A stretch of 64,000 nucleotides of DNA from Streptomyces kurssanovii (lineage in GTDB: Bacteria > Actinomycetota > Actinomycetes > Streptomycetales > Streptomycetaceae): positions 248,001-312,000 of the forward strand of contig NZ_BMTN01000007.1 of NCBI RefSeq assembly GCF_014649695.1, in the 5' to 3' direction. A program made the translations under genes and the position numbers. Every line of letters begins with the position of its first letter. Within the stretch, counting starts at the first letter, position 1. Of the stretch, positions 1 through 9,023 are shown piece after piece. A model generated the notes under the pieces. That model had not been told where the DNA came from and made no database searches. It saw only the letters and a list, made by a program, of their open reading frames with translations.

Positions 1-260
1 CCACGGCCGTCGGCGGCGGTGTGCTGCGCGATGTGCTGGCCAACGAGGTGCCCTCGCTGCTGCGCTGGGACCGTGACCTGTACGCCGTGCCGGCGATTGT
101 GGGAGCGACGATGGTCGTGGTGTGCATCCGCTTCGAGGCGCTGAACCCGTTCACGAGCGGGCTGGCCGTGGTGACGGCGTTCGTCCTGCGGCTGCTGGCG
201 ATGCGCTTCCACTGGCGTGCGCCGCGTGCCTGGAACCGGCGTTCCGAGATGAGCGAGTGA
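1..260 (+). CDS. TRIC/UPF0126-family membrane channel protein, C-terminal part
   Basis: The window opens inside this gene; the frame begins at base 3 and 85 residues remain before the stop. The fragment resembles the second half of the UPF0126 (YadS-like, trimeric intracellular cation channel) family: it starts with the conserved GGGVLRD motif, continues with LANEVPSLL, then two hydrophobic membrane segments separated by a short polar stretch, and ends in a basic tail. Family members are inner-membrane proteins proposed to conduct monovalent cations or small molecules; the substrate here cannot be read from the fragment. The start and first repeat lie outside the window. The following gene begins 100 bp downstream and is probably transcribed separately. 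Confidence 0.8.
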   Translation, partial: TAVGGGVLRDVLANEVPSLLRWDRDLYAVPAIVGATMVVVCIRFEALNPFTSGLAVVTAFVLRLLAMRFHWRAPRAWNRRSEMSE

Positions 261-360
261 GGACCGGCGGCCGACGACAAGCGGTCGCGGCCGGGTGGCA
301 CCGGCGTGACGCCGTGCACAAAGCTACCGCTTAGTAGTTGTCTGTTGTACCGTACCGCCA

Positions 361-1211
361 TGGCAGAAGCAGCGACTCAGGCGACCGTCGGCAACAGTGA
401 ATTCGACCGGGACACGGCGATCACGCGGCGCGCGGACGGCGTCTACGACGTGGAACTCTCGGCGGGCTGGACGATCATCCACGCGGTCAACGGCGGTTAC
501 CTGCTGGCCCTCATGGGCCGGGCACTCGGCGACGCGCTGCCGCACCCCGACCCCTTCTCCGTGTCGGCGCACTACCTCACGGCCTCGCAGCCGGGGCCCG
601 CGGTGATCCGCACCCAGACCGTGCGCACCGGCCGCACGCTCTCCACCGGTCAGGCGTCCCTCTTCCAGTACGAGGAGGACGGCGCCGAGGTCGAGCGGAT
701 CCGCGTGCTGGCCACCTACGGCGACCTGGACTCCCTGCCCGACGACGTCCGCACCGCCGCCGTGCCCCCGGCGATCCCGCCGCTCGAGCAGTGCCTCGGA
801 CCGGCCGACGGGCAGCCCGCGATCCCCGGTAGCTCCGCGATCACCGACCGGCTCGACATCAAGCTGGACCCGGCGACCGTGGGCTGGGCGATCGGCGCGC
901 CCTCCGGCAAGGGCGAGATGCGGGGCTGGTTCGGTCTCGCGGACGGCCGCGACGCGGATCCGCTCTCCCTGCTGCTGACGGTGGACGCGCTGCCGCCGAC
1001 GTCGTTCGAGCTCGGGCTCTCCGGCTGGACCCCGACGGTCGAACTGACCACCCACATCCGCTGCCGCCCGGCGCCCGGACCGCTGCGGGTCTCGATCACG
1101 ACGCGGAACCTGGCGGGCGGCTTCCTGGAGGAGGACGCGGACGTCTGGGACTCCGCGGACCGCCTGGTGGCCCAGTCCCGCCAGCTGGCCAAGGCTCCTC
1201 GGGGCCGGTAG
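361..1211 (+). CDS. Acyl-CoA thioesterase-like double hot-dog protein (TesB/ACOT family)
   Basis: This 283-residue protein resembles TesB-type acyl-CoA thioesterases, which hydrolyse acyl-CoA to free fatty acid and CoA in the cytoplasm. The N-terminal half holds a hot-dog-like segment (GWTIIHAVNGGYLLALMGRAL, with the glycine pair before the central helix), and the second hot-dog follows from about residue 175 with the LLLTVDALPP stretch. I chose the ATG at 361 because homology begins soon after it; in-frame codons back to 306 add an unconvincing leader. No strong Shine-Dalgarno sequence precedes it, so the message may be nearly leaderless. The opposite-strand TetR gene lies downstream across a hairpin. 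Exact chain-length preference is not predictable from sequence. Confidence 0.75.
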
Positions 1212-1264
1212 CACCTCCTCCGCGGCCCTGCCGCATCGGCGCACCCCGCCCGCAGGAACGACTC

Positions 1265-1300
1265 CGGCTGCCTCCCGCCCGCTGTGGCGGGAGGCAGCCG
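1265..1300. terminator. Bidirectional terminator hairpin between convergent genes
   Basis: A perfect 15-bp inverted repeat (CGGCTGCCTCCCGCC and its complement) with a 6-nt loop lies between the thioesterase gene and the oppositely oriented TetR gene. It has no clear T tract on either side, which is common for Streptomyces hairpin terminators. Confidence 0.7.
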
Positions 1301-1320
1301 TCGCGTTTGCGGCAGGAAGG

Positions 1321-1941
1321 TCAGGGGCCGTCGAGCCAGTGGCGGCGGCCGAGGCTGATGAGGCGCAACTGCCGGACGGCCAGGGCACGGACCTTGTCCT
1401 CTCCGCCGGAGCCGGCCTCCAGGAAGGACGAGGCCGTCATCACCATGTGGTCGACGTACACGCCGGCCAGCATCCTGAGGTCCTCCCCGCTCCAGCCGGC
1501 CGACTCCGGTTCGCCGGCGAACGCGGCCGCCACCTCCTCGGAGAACCGGTCGAGTTGTTCACCTATCGCCGCCCGGACCGCCGCCACGCCGCCGTGCCGC
1601 TCGCGCGCGATGAAGCGGACATGGGCGGGGGAGGCGCGCACGAGTTCGGCGACCAGTGCCACGCTCCGCTCGATGCGGGCCTCGTCGTACGGCTCCCGCA
1701 GCGCCTGCCCGATGGTGAGGTGCAGGCTGCCGAGCGTCTCCTCGACGAGCGCCACGCCGAGGTCGGCCGTGTCGCGGAAGTGCCGGTAGAACGCGGTCGG
1801 CGCGACACCCACGGCCCTGGTGACCTCGCGCAGCCCGAGGCTGCTCAGGCTCTGCTCCTCGAGCAGCCGCAGTGCGGCGTCGAGGAGGGCCTGGCGGGTC
1901 TTCTGCTTCTGGGCCTGACGGATGCCGACGGTGTGACTCAT
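1321..1941 (-). CDS. TetR-family transcriptional regulator (FabR-like)
   Basis: A 206-residue TetR-type repressor. The N-terminus contains the usual three-helix DNA-binding domain with recognition segment LREVTRAVGVAPTAFYRHF at about residues 38-56, followed by an all-helical ligand domain. The recognition-helix wording (VGVAPTAFYRHF) is like regulators of fatty-acid metabolism such as FabR/DesT, but the ligand cannot be inferred. I start it at the ATG at 1941; an extension to 1989 would run through the promoter region. It is divergent from a small membrane-protein gene, and a GTGAACA/TGTTCAC dyad between them is a candidate operator, suggesting autoregulation and control of the neighbour. 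Confidence 0.85.
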   Translation of the reverse strand: MSHTVGIRQAQKQKTRQALLDAALRLLEEQSLSSLGLREVTRAVGVAPTAFYRHFRDTADLGVALVEETLGSLHLTIGQALREPYDEARIERSVALVAELVRASPAHVRFIARERHGGVAAVRAAIGEQLDRFSEEVAAAFAGEPESAGWSGEDLRMLAGVYVDHMVMTASSFLEAGSGGEDKVRALAVRQLRLISLGRRHWLDGP

Positions 1942-1995
1942 GACATCGAGTAAACAACCGTTCTCCGAAGAAGGGAAGAGTAGACTCACCAGTCA

Positions 1996-2023
1996 GTGAA
2001 CACTCGTAATCACAACTGTTCAC
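1996..2023. promoter_or_regulatory. Candidate operator dyad for the TetR regulator
   Basis: GTGAACA (1996-2002) and its exact complement TGTTCAC (2017-2023) are separated by 14 bp in the divergent promoter between the TetR gene and the small membrane-protein gene. Position and symmetry fit a TetR-dimer site; binding is inferred. Confidence 0.45.
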
Positions 2024-2047
2024 CAAGAAGTCGCCGAAAGGATGACG

Positions 2048-2203
2048 ATGATCGCCCTTGTAGCAGCACTTCTTCTGCTGGGAATCATGCTGGGCGCCGT
2101 GGTCCAACTCCCCGCGTCCGTCTCGCTGGTGGCAGCCTCCGTCATCGCCTGCTGGCTACTCGTCTTCGCCGTGCGCGAGCGCGGCCGGGCCCGCCGCGAC
2201 TGA
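2048..2203 (+). CDS. Small hydrophobic membrane protein (51 aa)
   Basis: A short ORF reading MIALVAALLLLGIMLGAVV at its start, followed by a second hydrophobic stretch (about residues 20-42) and an Arg-rich tail RERGRARRD, so it probably forms a membrane hairpin with a cytoplasmic basic end. A GAAAGGA sequence 5 nt before the ATG at 2048 acts as ribosome binding site; an ATG at 2042 in the same frame is too close to it. The gene is divergent from the TetR regulator and 45 bp upstream of another small membrane protein, so both may be one TetR-controlled unit. I do not recognise a family or function. Confidence 0.6.
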   Translation: MIALVAALLLLGIMLGAVVQLPASVSLVAASVIACWLLVFAVRERGRARRD

Positions 2204-2248
2204 ACAGCCCCGCACAGTCCTCGTACCGGAACCGGAAGGAGAGACGTC

Positions 2249-2620
2249 ATGCAACTCGCCGAACTCGTACGTCCCCAGCACCGCGGCGGTGACCGCCGCC
2301 CTGCCGCCGCGGTCGCCACCGAAGAGGCCCCCGAGGCGCCGACGGCCGCGAACGGCCCGGCGAACGACCCCGCGGCGGAACGCCGCAAGGATGCCGACGG
2401 CATGGCCGTCGCGGCCTTCGTGCTCGGCCTCGTCGGGCTCCTCGTGATGAACATCGTGCTCGGCCCCACGGCCGTCGTGCTCGCGGCACTCGCCCTCCGG
2501 CGCGGCACCGCACGCCGCGGCCGCGCCCTGCTCGGCCTCGCCCTCGGCGTCGCCGATCTCGTGGTGCTCGCCGCGCTCGTGACCCTCAACGGCACCGTCG
2601 TCTGGGGCTTCGGCGGCTGA
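2249..2620 (+). CDS. DUF4190-like small membrane protein
   Basis: A 123-residue protein with a polar, Ala/Pro/Glu-rich N-terminal half (residues 1-48, probably cytoplasmic and disordered) and a C-terminal half with two transmembrane helices (about 51-78 and 88-115) joined by a basic [11 protein letters not shown] linker. The sequence [14 protein letters not shown] followed by AALALRR and a GRALLG-type second helix is the pattern of DUF4190 proteins. An AAGGAGAG ribosome binding site lies 8 nt before the ATG. It follows the small hydrophobic ORF in the same direction and is probably co-transcribed with it. The function of DUF4190 proteins is unknown. Confidence 0.75.
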   Translation: MQLAELVRPQHRGGDRRPAAAVATEEAPEAPTAANGPANDPAAERRKDADGMAVAAFVLGLVGLLVMNIVLGPTAVVLAALALRRGTARRGRALLGLALGVADLVVLAALVTLNGTVVWGFGG

Positions 2621-2753
2621 CCGCCGACCGGTCCCGGCCGGGACAGAGCCGCTCCCGGCCCCCCACCCGCCCCGCCCGGGGCGCAGGCCCGAGGTCCGTG
2701 CACCCCTGCGCCGCGTCCGCGCCCCCAGGGAGCCTCGTAGAATCGAGGCCACC

Positions 2754-3917
2754 ATGGCCTACCTCGACCACGCCGCGACCACTCCGATGCTGCCGGAGGC
2801 CGTCGAGGCGATGACCGCCCAGCTCTCCGTCACCGGCAACGCCTCCGCACTCCACGCAGCCGGGCGACGGGCCCGCCGTACCGTCGAGGAGGCCCGCGAG
2901 ACACTCGCGGAGGCACTCGGCGCCAGGCCCAGCGAAGTCGTCTTCACCTCGGGCGGCACCGAGGCCGACAACCTCGCCGTGAAGGGCCTGTACTGGGCAC
3001 GCCGCGCCGCCGATCCGGCCCGCACCCGCGTACTGGCCAGTCCTGTCGAGCACCACGCCGTGCTCGACGGGGTGCACTGGCTCGGTGAACACGAGGGCGC
3101 GACCGTCGAGTACCTGCCGGTCGACTCCTACGGCAGAGTCCACCCCGAGGCGTTGCGTGAGGCCATCGGACGCAACCCGGACGACGTGGCCTTCGCCACC
3201 GTCATGTGGGCCAACAACGAGATCGGGACCGTCATGCCGGTCGCGGAACTCGCGGCCGTGGCGAAGGAGTTCGACGTACCGCTGCACGCCGACGCCGTCC
3301 AGGCGTTCGGGCAGCTCGATGTGGACTTCGCCGCGTCCGGACTCGCCGCGATGACGGTCTCCGGACACAAGATCGGCGGCCCGTACGGCATCGGCGCCCT
3401 GCTGCTCGGCCGTGAGTACAGCCCCGTCCCCGTCCTGCACGGCGGCGGCCAGGAACGCCATGTGCGCTCCGGCACCCTCGACGCCCCGGCCATAGCCGCC
3501 TTCGCGGTGGCGGGCCGGCTGGCCGCCGAACGGCGCGAGGACTTCGCCCGCGACGTCGGCTCCCTCCGCGACGACCTCGTACGCGCCGTGCGGACCGCCG
3601 TCCCCGACGCGATCCTCGGCGGCGACCCGCACGACCGGCTGCCCGCCAACGCGCACTTCGCCTTCCCCGGCTGCGAGGGCGACTCGCTGCTCCTGCTGCT
3701 CGACGCCCAGGGCATCGAATGCTCCACCGGCTCCGCCTGCACCGCGGGCGTCGCCCAGCCCAGCCATGTCCTGCTCGCCACCGGCACCGACCCGGACCTC
3801 GCCCGCGGCACCCTGCGCTTCAGCCTCGGCCACACCTCGACGAAGGCAGACGTGGAGGCCGTCGCCCAGGCCATCGGCCCGGCCGTCGAACGGGCGCGTA
3901 CGGCGGGCCTGAGCTAG
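2754..3917 (+). CDS. Cysteine desulfurase (NifS/IscS family)
   Basis: A 387-residue PLP enzyme that converts cysteine to alanine and passes the sulfur as an enzyme persulfide. Visible features are [10 protein letters not shown] at the N-terminus, [14 protein letters not shown], the HADAVQAFG pocket motif, the PLP lysine in [10 protein letters not shown] (about residue 204) and the catalytic cysteine loop [11 protein letters not shown] (about residue 323), so it is complete and of normal length. The start has no good ribosome binding site and may be leaderless. The downstream tRNA thiolase gene mnmA, separated only by an oppositely oriented amidase gene, suggests that this enzyme provides sulfur for tRNA 2-thiolation; that link is inferred from position. 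Confidence 0.93.
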   Translation: MAYLDHAATTPMLPEAVEAMTAQLSVTGNASALHAAGRRARRTVEEARETLAEALGARPSEVVFTSGGTEADNLAVKGLYWARRAADPARTRVLASPVEHHAVLDGVHWLGEHEGATVEYLPVDSYGRVHPEALREAIGRNPDDVAFATVMWANNEIGTVMPVAELAAVAKEFDVPLHADAVQAFGQLDVDFAASGLAAMTVSGHKIGGPYGIGALLLGREYSPVPVLHGGGQERHVRSGTLDAPAIAAFAVAGRLAAERREDFARDVGSLRDDLVRAVRTAVPDAILGGDPHDRLPANAHFAFPGCEGDSLLLLLDAQGIECSTGSACTAGVAQPSHVLLATGTDPDLARGTLRFSLGHTSTKADVEAVAQAIGPAVERARTAGLS

Positions 3918-3935
3918 CGGCGTCCCTGCCCGGCG

Positions 3936-3971
3936 CGGGTGAGCGCGACGCCCGGGCGTCGCGCTCACCCG
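3936..3971. terminator. 36-bp perfect palindrome, probable bidirectional terminator
   Basis: GGGTGAGCGCGACGCCC is followed directly by its exact complement, extended by one more pair on each side, between the convergent desulfurase and amidase genes. With no spacer, the RNA hairpin would open a few central pairs to form the loop. No T tract is present. Confidence 0.65.
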
Positions 3972-3982
3972 GCGCGGCGGGC

Positions 3983-4684
3983 TCAGGCGCTGTTCTCCGC
4001 TGCCTCCGCCGCCCGCCGGGCCGCCGGTATCTCCGCCGCGACGAGCTTCAGGTACCTGGGCCAGTCCCAGTGCGGTCCCGGGTCGGTGTGGTCCGTCCCC
4101 GGGACCTCGACATGTCCCACGATGTGCTTCCGGTCCACCGGTATGCCGTGGCGCACGCAGATGTCCGCCGTCAGTTTCGCCGAGCCCCGGTACATCGCGT
4201 CGGTGAAGTCCTGGGGCCGGTCGACGAAGCCCTCGTGCTCGATGCCGATGCTGCGCTCGTTGTACGAGCGGTTCCCGGCGTGGTACGCGACGTCGAGTTC
4301 GCGGATCATCTGCGCCACATGGCCGTCCTTGCGCACCACGTAGTGGGTCGCCGCGCCGTGCAGGGGGTCCCTGAAGACCTTGAGCGCGGTCGGATAACTG
4401 CCCTGCACGACGTGGATGACGACCCGGTCGATCTCGTAGTCGTCGGGGCGGTCGGCCAGCCGCCAGTTCGCCGCGTTCGCCGCGACCCACTGCGCGCCCG
4501 CGTGGTCGATCTCGCCCTCCTTGCGCGGCGTGCGCACCCACGGCATGCCCCGCCACAGCCGGCGCAGCTCCTCCTCGACCAGCACGCCCCCACCGATGAC
4601 CGCCGCCCCGCCGCCGATCAGCACGGCCCGCCGGCTCACGCCGTGCTTCTTGCCGCCGCTGCCGTGCTTGTTGTCGCTGCCCAT
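3983..4684 (-). CDS. Tat-exported N-acetylmuramoyl-L-alanine amidase (amidase_2)
   Basis: A 233-residue peptidoglycan amidase. The N-terminus has a Tat-like signal: basic residues, [17 protein letters not shown] and a hydrophobic run up to about residue 35. The catalytic domain belongs to the amidase_2 (T7 lysozyme/PGRP) fold: zinc-ligand VVIHVVQG, the conserved [11 protein letters not shown], and [20 protein letters not shown] near the C-terminus carry the expected His and Asp residues. These enzymes cut the bond between N-acetylmuramic acid and L-alanine outside the membrane. The ATG at 4684 is chosen because the upstream in-frame extension contains no signal and overlaps the mnmA promoter. 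It is divergent from mnmA. Confidence 0.88.
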   Translation of the reverse strand: MGSDNKHGSGGKKHGVSRRAVLIGGGAAVIGGGVLVEEELRRLWRGMPWVRTPRKEGEIDHAGAQWVAANAANWRLADRPDDYEIDRVVIHVVQGSYPTALKVFRDPLHGAATHYVVRKDGHVAQMIRELDVAYHAGNRSYNERSIGIEHEGFVDRPQDFTDAMYRGSAKLTADICVRHGIPVDRKHIVGHVEVPGTDHTDPGPHWDWPRYLKLVAAEIPAARRAAEAAENSA

Positions 4685-4745
4685 GACGGTCACAACGCAT
4701 ACTCGCGAGCTTTCGGTTCCCCGGCACCCGTACCCTGGTAGCGCT

Positions 4746-5873
4746 ATGACTGAGACTTCCCCGCGCCCCCTCCGCGTCCTCGCCGCCATGTCCGGCGGCG
4801 TCGACTCCGCCGTCGCCGCCGCCCGGGCGGCAGAGGCCGGTCACGACGTGACCGGTGTGCACCTGGCGCTCTCCGCGAACCCGCAGTCCTTCCGCACGGG
4901 TGCCCGCGGCTGCTGCACCATCGAGGACTCGCGCGACGCGCGCCGCGCCGCGGACGTCATCGGCATCCCCTTCTACGTGTGGGACCTGGCAGAACGCTTC
5001 CGCGAGGACGTCGTGGAGGACTTCATCGCCGAGTACGAGGCGGGACGCACGCCCAACCCGTGCCTGCGCTGCAACGAGAAGATCAAGTTCGCCGCGCTGC
5101 TCGACAAGGCCCTCGCGCTGGGCTTCGACGCGGTGTGCACCGGCCACTACGCCACCGTGGTCCTGAAGGACGACGGAAGCCGTGAGCTGCACCGCGCCAG
5201 CGACATGGCCAAGGACCAGTCGTACGTGCTGGGCGTCCTCGACGAGAGGCAGCTCGCGCACGCGATGTTCCCGCTCGGCGACACGCTGACCACCAAGGAC
5301 GAGATCCGGGCGGAGGCCGAGCGACGCGGGCTCGCGGTCGCGAAGAAGCCCGACAGCCACGACATCTGCTTCATCGCCGACGGCGACACCCAGGGCTTCC
5401 TGGCGGACCGACTCGGCACCGCGGAGGGCGACATCGTCGACGAGTCCGGCACGAAGCTCGGCAGTCACGACGGCGCCTTCGGGTTCACCATCGGGCAGCG
5501 CAAGGGCCTTCGCATCGGCCACCCCGCGCCCGACGGCAAGCCGCGTTACGTCCTGGACATCTCCCCGGTGAACAACACCGTGACCGTCGGCCCGGTCGAG
5601 GCCCTCGACGTCACGGCCCTGACCGCTGTCAAGCCCCGCTGGTGCGGTGCGGCCCCCGAGGGCCCCGGCACGTACACCGCCCAGCTGCGCGCCCACGGCG
5701 GCGAGACGGAGGTGACGGCCGAGCTGGTCGACGGCTCCGAGCTGCGGGTCACCTTCACCGAGCCGGTCCGGGGCGTGGCCCCCGGCCAGGCGGTCGTCCT
5801 CTACGACGGCACGCGGGTGGTCGGCTCGGCGACGATCGCGACCACGACCCGGCGGGCGCCTGCGGTCGCCTAG
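4746..5873 (+). CDS. mnmA: tRNA-specific 2-thiouridylase MnmA
   Basis: A 375-residue enzyme that activates U34 of Lys, Glu and Gln tRNAs with ATP and inserts sulfur to give 2-thiouridine. The PP-loop [11 protein letters not shown] lies at about residues 16-26, the first catalytic cysteine is in [12 protein letters not shown] (about residue 105) and the second in [12 protein letters not shown] (about 208); [10 protein letters not shown] and the C-terminal beta-barrel with [17 protein letters not shown] are also present. The ATG follows within about 10 nt of a TACCCT-like -10 sequence, so the transcript may be leaderless. The stop codon overlaps the stop of the convergent hydrolase gene inside one CTAG. 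Confidence 0.95.
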   Translation: MTETSPRPLRVLAAMSGGVDSAVAAARAAEAGHDVTGVHLALSANPQSFRTGARGCCTIEDSRDARRAADVIGIPFYVWDLAERFREDVVEDFIAEYEAGRTPNPCLRCNEKIKFAALLDKALALGFDAVCTGHYATVVLKDDGSRELHRASDMAKDQSYVLGVLDERQLAHAMFPLGDTLTTKDEIRAEAERRGLAVAKKPDSHDICFIADGDTQGFLADRLGTAEGDIVDESGTKLGSHDGAFGFTIGQRKGLRIGHPAPDGKPRYVLDISPVNNTVTVGPVEALDVTALTAVKPRWCGAAPEGPGTYTAQLRAHGGETEVTAELVDGSELRVTFTEPVRGVAPGQAVVLYDGTRVVGSATIATTTRRAPAVA

Positions 5874-6742
5874 GCATCCCCGTCCGGACCCGGTCGGCCC
5901 GGGACGGACGGACTCGGCAGCGCCGGAAGGGGTGCCTGGACCGCCTGGTCCTTCAGGAACTCCAGCAGTGCCGCGTTGAACAGCGCGGGCTGCTCGGCCC
6001 CCGGAAGGTGCCCCGCCTTCTCGATCACCGCGAGCGTGGCGTGCGGGACCAGAGCCCGCATCGCCTTCGCGTCGGAGACGGGGGTGTACGCGTCGTCCGT
6101 GCCGACGACGATCAGCACCGGCGTCTGCACCGCGGCCAGCGTGTCGCGGTAGTCGGGCCGTTCCGCGCGGCCGCGGAGGGCCGCCGCCGCGCCCTCGGGG
6201 GCGGTCGTGCGCATCATCGTCAGCACCCGCGCCGCGACGTCCGGCATCGCCGTGACGTTGTACGCCGCCAGCATCTTGTCGATCACTTCGTCCGCGTACC
6301 CGTCCATGCCCTCGGCGAGAAGCCGGTCGGCGAGGTCGTTGCGGAAGGCCTTGCCCTCCTCCGTCTCCGCGACCGGAGAGGTGTCCGACAGGATGAGCGC
6401 CCGCACGCGCGGCGCGTACGAACGCTGGAACTCCATCGCGATCTGGCCGCCCATGGAGACCCCGCCGACCACCACGCGCTCGAGACCCAGATGGTCGAGG
6501 AGGGCCGCGATGTCGTCGGCGAAGTCGGAGAGCAGGGTCTTGCCGGGGACGACCTCGCTGTCGCCGTAACCGCGCAGATCGGGCGCGATCACGCGGTACC
6601 CGGCCGCGGTCAGGGCCTCGGCCTGTGGCGCCCACAGGGAGCGGTTGAAAGGGTGCCCGTGGACGAGGACGACAGGCACCCCGTCGGCCGGGCCCTGGTC
6701 GCTGTAGTGGATCGCTGCACCGTTGACGGTCACTGGGCTCAT
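5870..6742 (-). CDS. Alpha/beta-fold hydrolase
   Basis: A 290-residue cytoplasmic serine hydrolase. It shows the oxyanion motif [13 protein letters not shown], the nucleophile elbow GGVSMGG (Ser about residue 95), the acid in [10 protein letters not shown] and the catalytic histidine in [12 protein letters not shown], so the triad is complete. Overall it is most like 3-oxoadipate enol-lactonase or haloperoxidase-type esterases, but no catabolic genes accompany it and the substrate is unknown. The start at 6742 (MSPVTVNG) places the typical first strand correctly; longer in-frame extensions are low-complexity. The last 20 residues are Pro-rich and the stop overlaps that of mnmA by four bases. 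Confidence 0.85.
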   Translation of the reverse strand: MSPVTVNGAAIHYSDQGPADGVPVVLVHGHPFNRSLWAPQAEALTAAGYRVIAPDLRGYGDSEVVPGKTLLSDFADDIAALLDHLGLERVVVGGVSMGGQIAMEFQRSYAPRVRALILSDTSPVAETEEGKAFRNDLADRLLAEGMDGYADEVIDKMLAAYNVTAMPDVAARVLTMMRTTAPEGAAAALRGRAERPDYRDTLAAVQTPVLIVVGTDDAYTPVSDAKAMRALVPHATLAVIEKAGHLPGAEQPALFNAALLEFLKDQAVQAPLPALPSPSVPGRPGPDGDA

Positions 6743-6865
6743 ACCCGGGCACTCTACAAGCGGGGTCAGGGACGTGATCGGCGCCAACCGGCCGTGCTCC
6801 GGCGGCACTTCCGGCCACGCCCCGGACCCATGGCGATGAGGACCACCGTGCCTCACGCCCGGCCG

Positions 6866-7663
6866 TCAGGCGAAGAACCGGACCAGCGTCGGCGCCAGTA
6901 CGTGCGGGGCCACTTCATGCGTCTGGCCCGTCAGGGTGCGGTGGTGTCCGTGGGGGAGTGCCGTCGCCACCGCGCGTGCGACGTCGCGCATCCCGGCGGG
7001 GCTCGCGCCGCCGTCGACCACCATCACCCGGGCGGTGACGGAGGCGAGGAGCGCCGTCGGCACCATGCCGTCGCCCATCACCTCGTAGTCGTACGCCAAG
7101 GTGTGCGCCAGTGCCTCCATGCCTGACCACAGCGGCAACAGACGGAGCCCGTCGACGGCCCCCTCGGACATCCCCGTCGCTGCCAAGAAAGCGGCGACCG
7201 CGTCACCCCCGCCGGCCTGGGGCGAGGAGGGCCGTCGTCCGGCCCGCGTACGCGGTGTTGCCTGCGTGGCCGCCGGGTCGGTCTCGAACGGCGGTTCGTA
7301 GACGGACAGGTGAGTGATCGGCAACCCGGCCGCCGCGGCGCGCAGCGCCAGCACCGCACCCGAGGAGGTGCCGTGGACGGTGGCGTGGCCGCCCGCCGCC
7401 CCGATGACGGCCGCGAGGTCCTCGATCTCGCGCCCCACCGAGTACGGGGCCGTGTCGCCGCTCGCTCCCCGGCCGCGGCGGTCGTACGTGAACACACTGA
7501 AACGCGGGGCGAGCAGCTCGGCCAGCGGCGCGTCGGACGCGGCCGTGCACAGCGCTCCGCCCACCATCACCAACGCCGGTCCGCTGCCGCGCCGTTCACA
7601 GGCGATGAGGGTGCCGTCCGCGGACTCGGCCTTCATCACGGCCGTGTTCATGGTGATGTCCAT
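6866..7663 (-). CDS. Alpha/beta-fold hydrolase (short esterase-like)
   Basis: A 265-residue hydrolase related to the preceding one by fold only. It has the strand-turn LVMVGGALCTA, YDRRGRGASGDTAPYSV, the nucleophile elbow HGTSSGAVLAL (Ser about residue 100), an acid candidate in VMVVDGGASP and the histidine in GQTHEVAP near the end. The lid region around residues 135-160 is Pro/Gly-rich. The first ATG at 7663 is used; another at 7651 is equally possible because neither has a clear ribosome binding site. It is divergent from the LOG-family gene and transcribed towards the other hydrolase. Substrate unknown. Confidence 0.8.
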   Translation of the reverse strand: MDITMNTAVMKAESADGTLIACERRGSGPALVMVGGALCTAASDAPLAELLAPRFSVFTYDRRGRGASGDTAPYSVGREIEDLAAVIGAAGGHATVHGTSSGAVLALRAAAAGLPITHLSVYEPPFETDPAATQATPRTRAGRRPSSPQAGGGDAVAAFLAATGMSEGAVDGLRLLPLWSGMEALAHTLAYDYEVMGDGMVPTALLASVTARVMVVDGGASPAGMRDVARAVATALPHGHHRTLTGQTHEVAPHVLAPTLVRFFA

Positions 7664-7752
7664 GCGAGGGCTGACCGGGGCACCCGCGAGAACTCATCGC
7701 TTCGGCGGGAAATTCCGTAAGAGATGTCGGTGCCCCCGTTTACGGTGGTCGG

Positions 7753-8292
7753 ATGAACATCTGCGTCTTCCTCTCCGCCGCCGATCTCGACGAGCGCTAC
7801 ACCCGCCCCGCCCGCGAGTTCGCCGAGCTCATCGGCAAGGGCGGTCACACACTGGTGTGGGGCGGTTCGGAGAGCGGGCTGATGAAGGTCGTGGCGGACG
7901 GCGTGCAGGAGTCCGGCGGCCGGCTGGTCGGCGTCTCCGTCGAGTTCCTTCAGGCCAAGGCGCGGGCGAACGCGGACGAGATGGTGATCGCCAAGGACCT
8001 CGCGGAACGCAAGGCGCTGCTGCTCGCCAAGTCCGACGCCGTCGTGATCATGGTCGGTGGCACCGGGACGCTCGACGAGGCGACCGAGATCCTGGAGCTG
8101 AAGAAGCACGGCCATCACACCAAGCCGGTCGTCCTGCTCAACGCCGCGGGGTTCTACGACGGGCTCAAGCAGCAGTTCCAGCGGATGGACGACGAGGGCT
8201 TCCTGCCCCTGCCCCTCACCGACCTCGTGTTCTTCGCCGAGGACGGCGCCGGCGCCATGGCGTACCTCGAGGAGTCCGCCGGCATCCGGTAG
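7753..8292 (+). CDS. LOG-family protein (putative cytokinin-nucleotide phosphoribohydrolase)
   Basis: A 179-residue Rossmann-like protein of the LOG/TIGR00730 group, whose characterised members release free cytokinin bases from cytokinin riboside 5'-monophosphates. The family signature PGGxGTxxE appears here as MVGGTGTLDEATEI, so the usual proline is valine while the GGxGT and Glu residues are intact; an N-terminal VWGGSESGLMKVVADG matches the GGGxxGLMG nucleotide site with changes. Many bacterial LOG proteins were once called lysine decarboxylases without support. The ATG sits close to a weak -10, and the downstream SDR gene starts 7 bp after the stop, so the two are probably one operon. Confidence 0.8.
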   Translation: MNICVFLSAADLDERYTRPAREFAELIGKGGHTLVWGGSESGLMKVVADGVQESGGRLVGVSVEFLQAKARANADEMVIAKDLAERKALLLAKSDAVVIMVGGTGTLDEATEILELKKHGHHTKPVVLLNAAGFYDGLKQQFQRMDDEGFLPLPLTDLVFFAEDGAGAMAYLEESAGIR

Positions 8293-8308
8293 TGCGAGCA
8301 TGGCGGTC

Positions 8309-8998
8309 ATGACCACCCATCTGATCACCGGCGCAGGATCCGGCATCGGCGCGGCCGTCGCCCGTCGTCTGCACGAGCGGGGCGACGATCTCGTCCTCGT
8401 CGCGCGCGACGCGGGCCGGGCCAAGGAGTTCGAGGCGCGCTACCCCGGGGCCGGCACGCTCGTCGCCGACCTGGCGGACCCCGACCGGATCTCCTGGGCC
8501 CTCGGGCACCAGTCCATGCCTTCGAGCGTCGACTCGCTGCTGCACATCGCGGGCATCGTCGACCTCGGACCGGTCGGCGACCTGCGTCCGAAGACCTGGC
8601 ACCAGCAGCTCAACGTGAACCTGATCGCGCCCGCCGAACTGACCCGGCTGTTCCTTCCCCAGCTGCGGGCCACCCAGGGCCATGTGGTCTTCGTCAACTC
8701 CGGCGCCGGCCTCGCCGCCCACGCCGAGTGGGCCGCGTACGCCGCCTCCAAGCACGGCCTGAAGGCCCTCGCCGACTCACTGCGTCACGAGGAGCACGCC
8801 GCCGGCGTACGGGTCACCTCCGTCTACCCGGGGCGTACGGCGAGCCCCATGCAGGCCAAGGTGCACTCGCAGGAGGGCAAGGAGTACGACGCCTCCCGCT
8901 GGATCGACCCCGAGTCGGTCGCCACGGCGATCCTGACCGCGCTGGACCTGCCGCGCGACGCGGAGATCAACGATCTGACGGTGCGGCCGGGGCGCTGA
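8309..8998 (+). CDS. Short-chain dehydrogenase/reductase
   Basis: A 229-residue SDR oxidoreductase. The dinucleotide-binding turn TGAGSGIGAAVARRL is at the N-terminus, the substrate strand VVFVNSGAGL carries the catalytic serine position, and YAASKHG supplies the Tyr and Lys of the YxxxK site; VTSVYPGRTASPMQ follows as usual. It is shorter than typical 250-residue SDRs but has all core elements. Two ATG codons are possible (8300 and 8309); the second places the Rossmann strand at the expected distance. It lies directly after the LOG gene and 25 bp before the MetE-like gene, in the same direction. Substrate unknown. Confidence 0.82.
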   Translation: MTTHLITGAGSGIGAAVARRLHERGDDLVLVARDAGRAKEFEARYPGAGTLVADLADPDRISWALGHQSMPSSVDSLLHIAGIVDLGPVGDLRPKTWHQQLNVNLIAPAELTRLFLPQLRATQGHVVFVNSGAGLAAHAEWAAYAASKHGLKALADSLRHEEHAAGVRVTSVYPGRTASPMQAKVHSQEGKEYDASRWIDPESVATAILTALDLPRDAEINDLTVRPGR

Positions 8999-9023
8999 GC
9001 GCGGGGGCACGTACGCTGCCGGG

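Noticed and set aside
2586-6818. Very long open frame on the minus strand (1410 codons) across the desulfurase, amidase and mnmA genes
   Set aside because: It is antisense to well-supported genes, has no protein-like domain pattern and reflects the scarcity of stop codons in GC-rich DNA.
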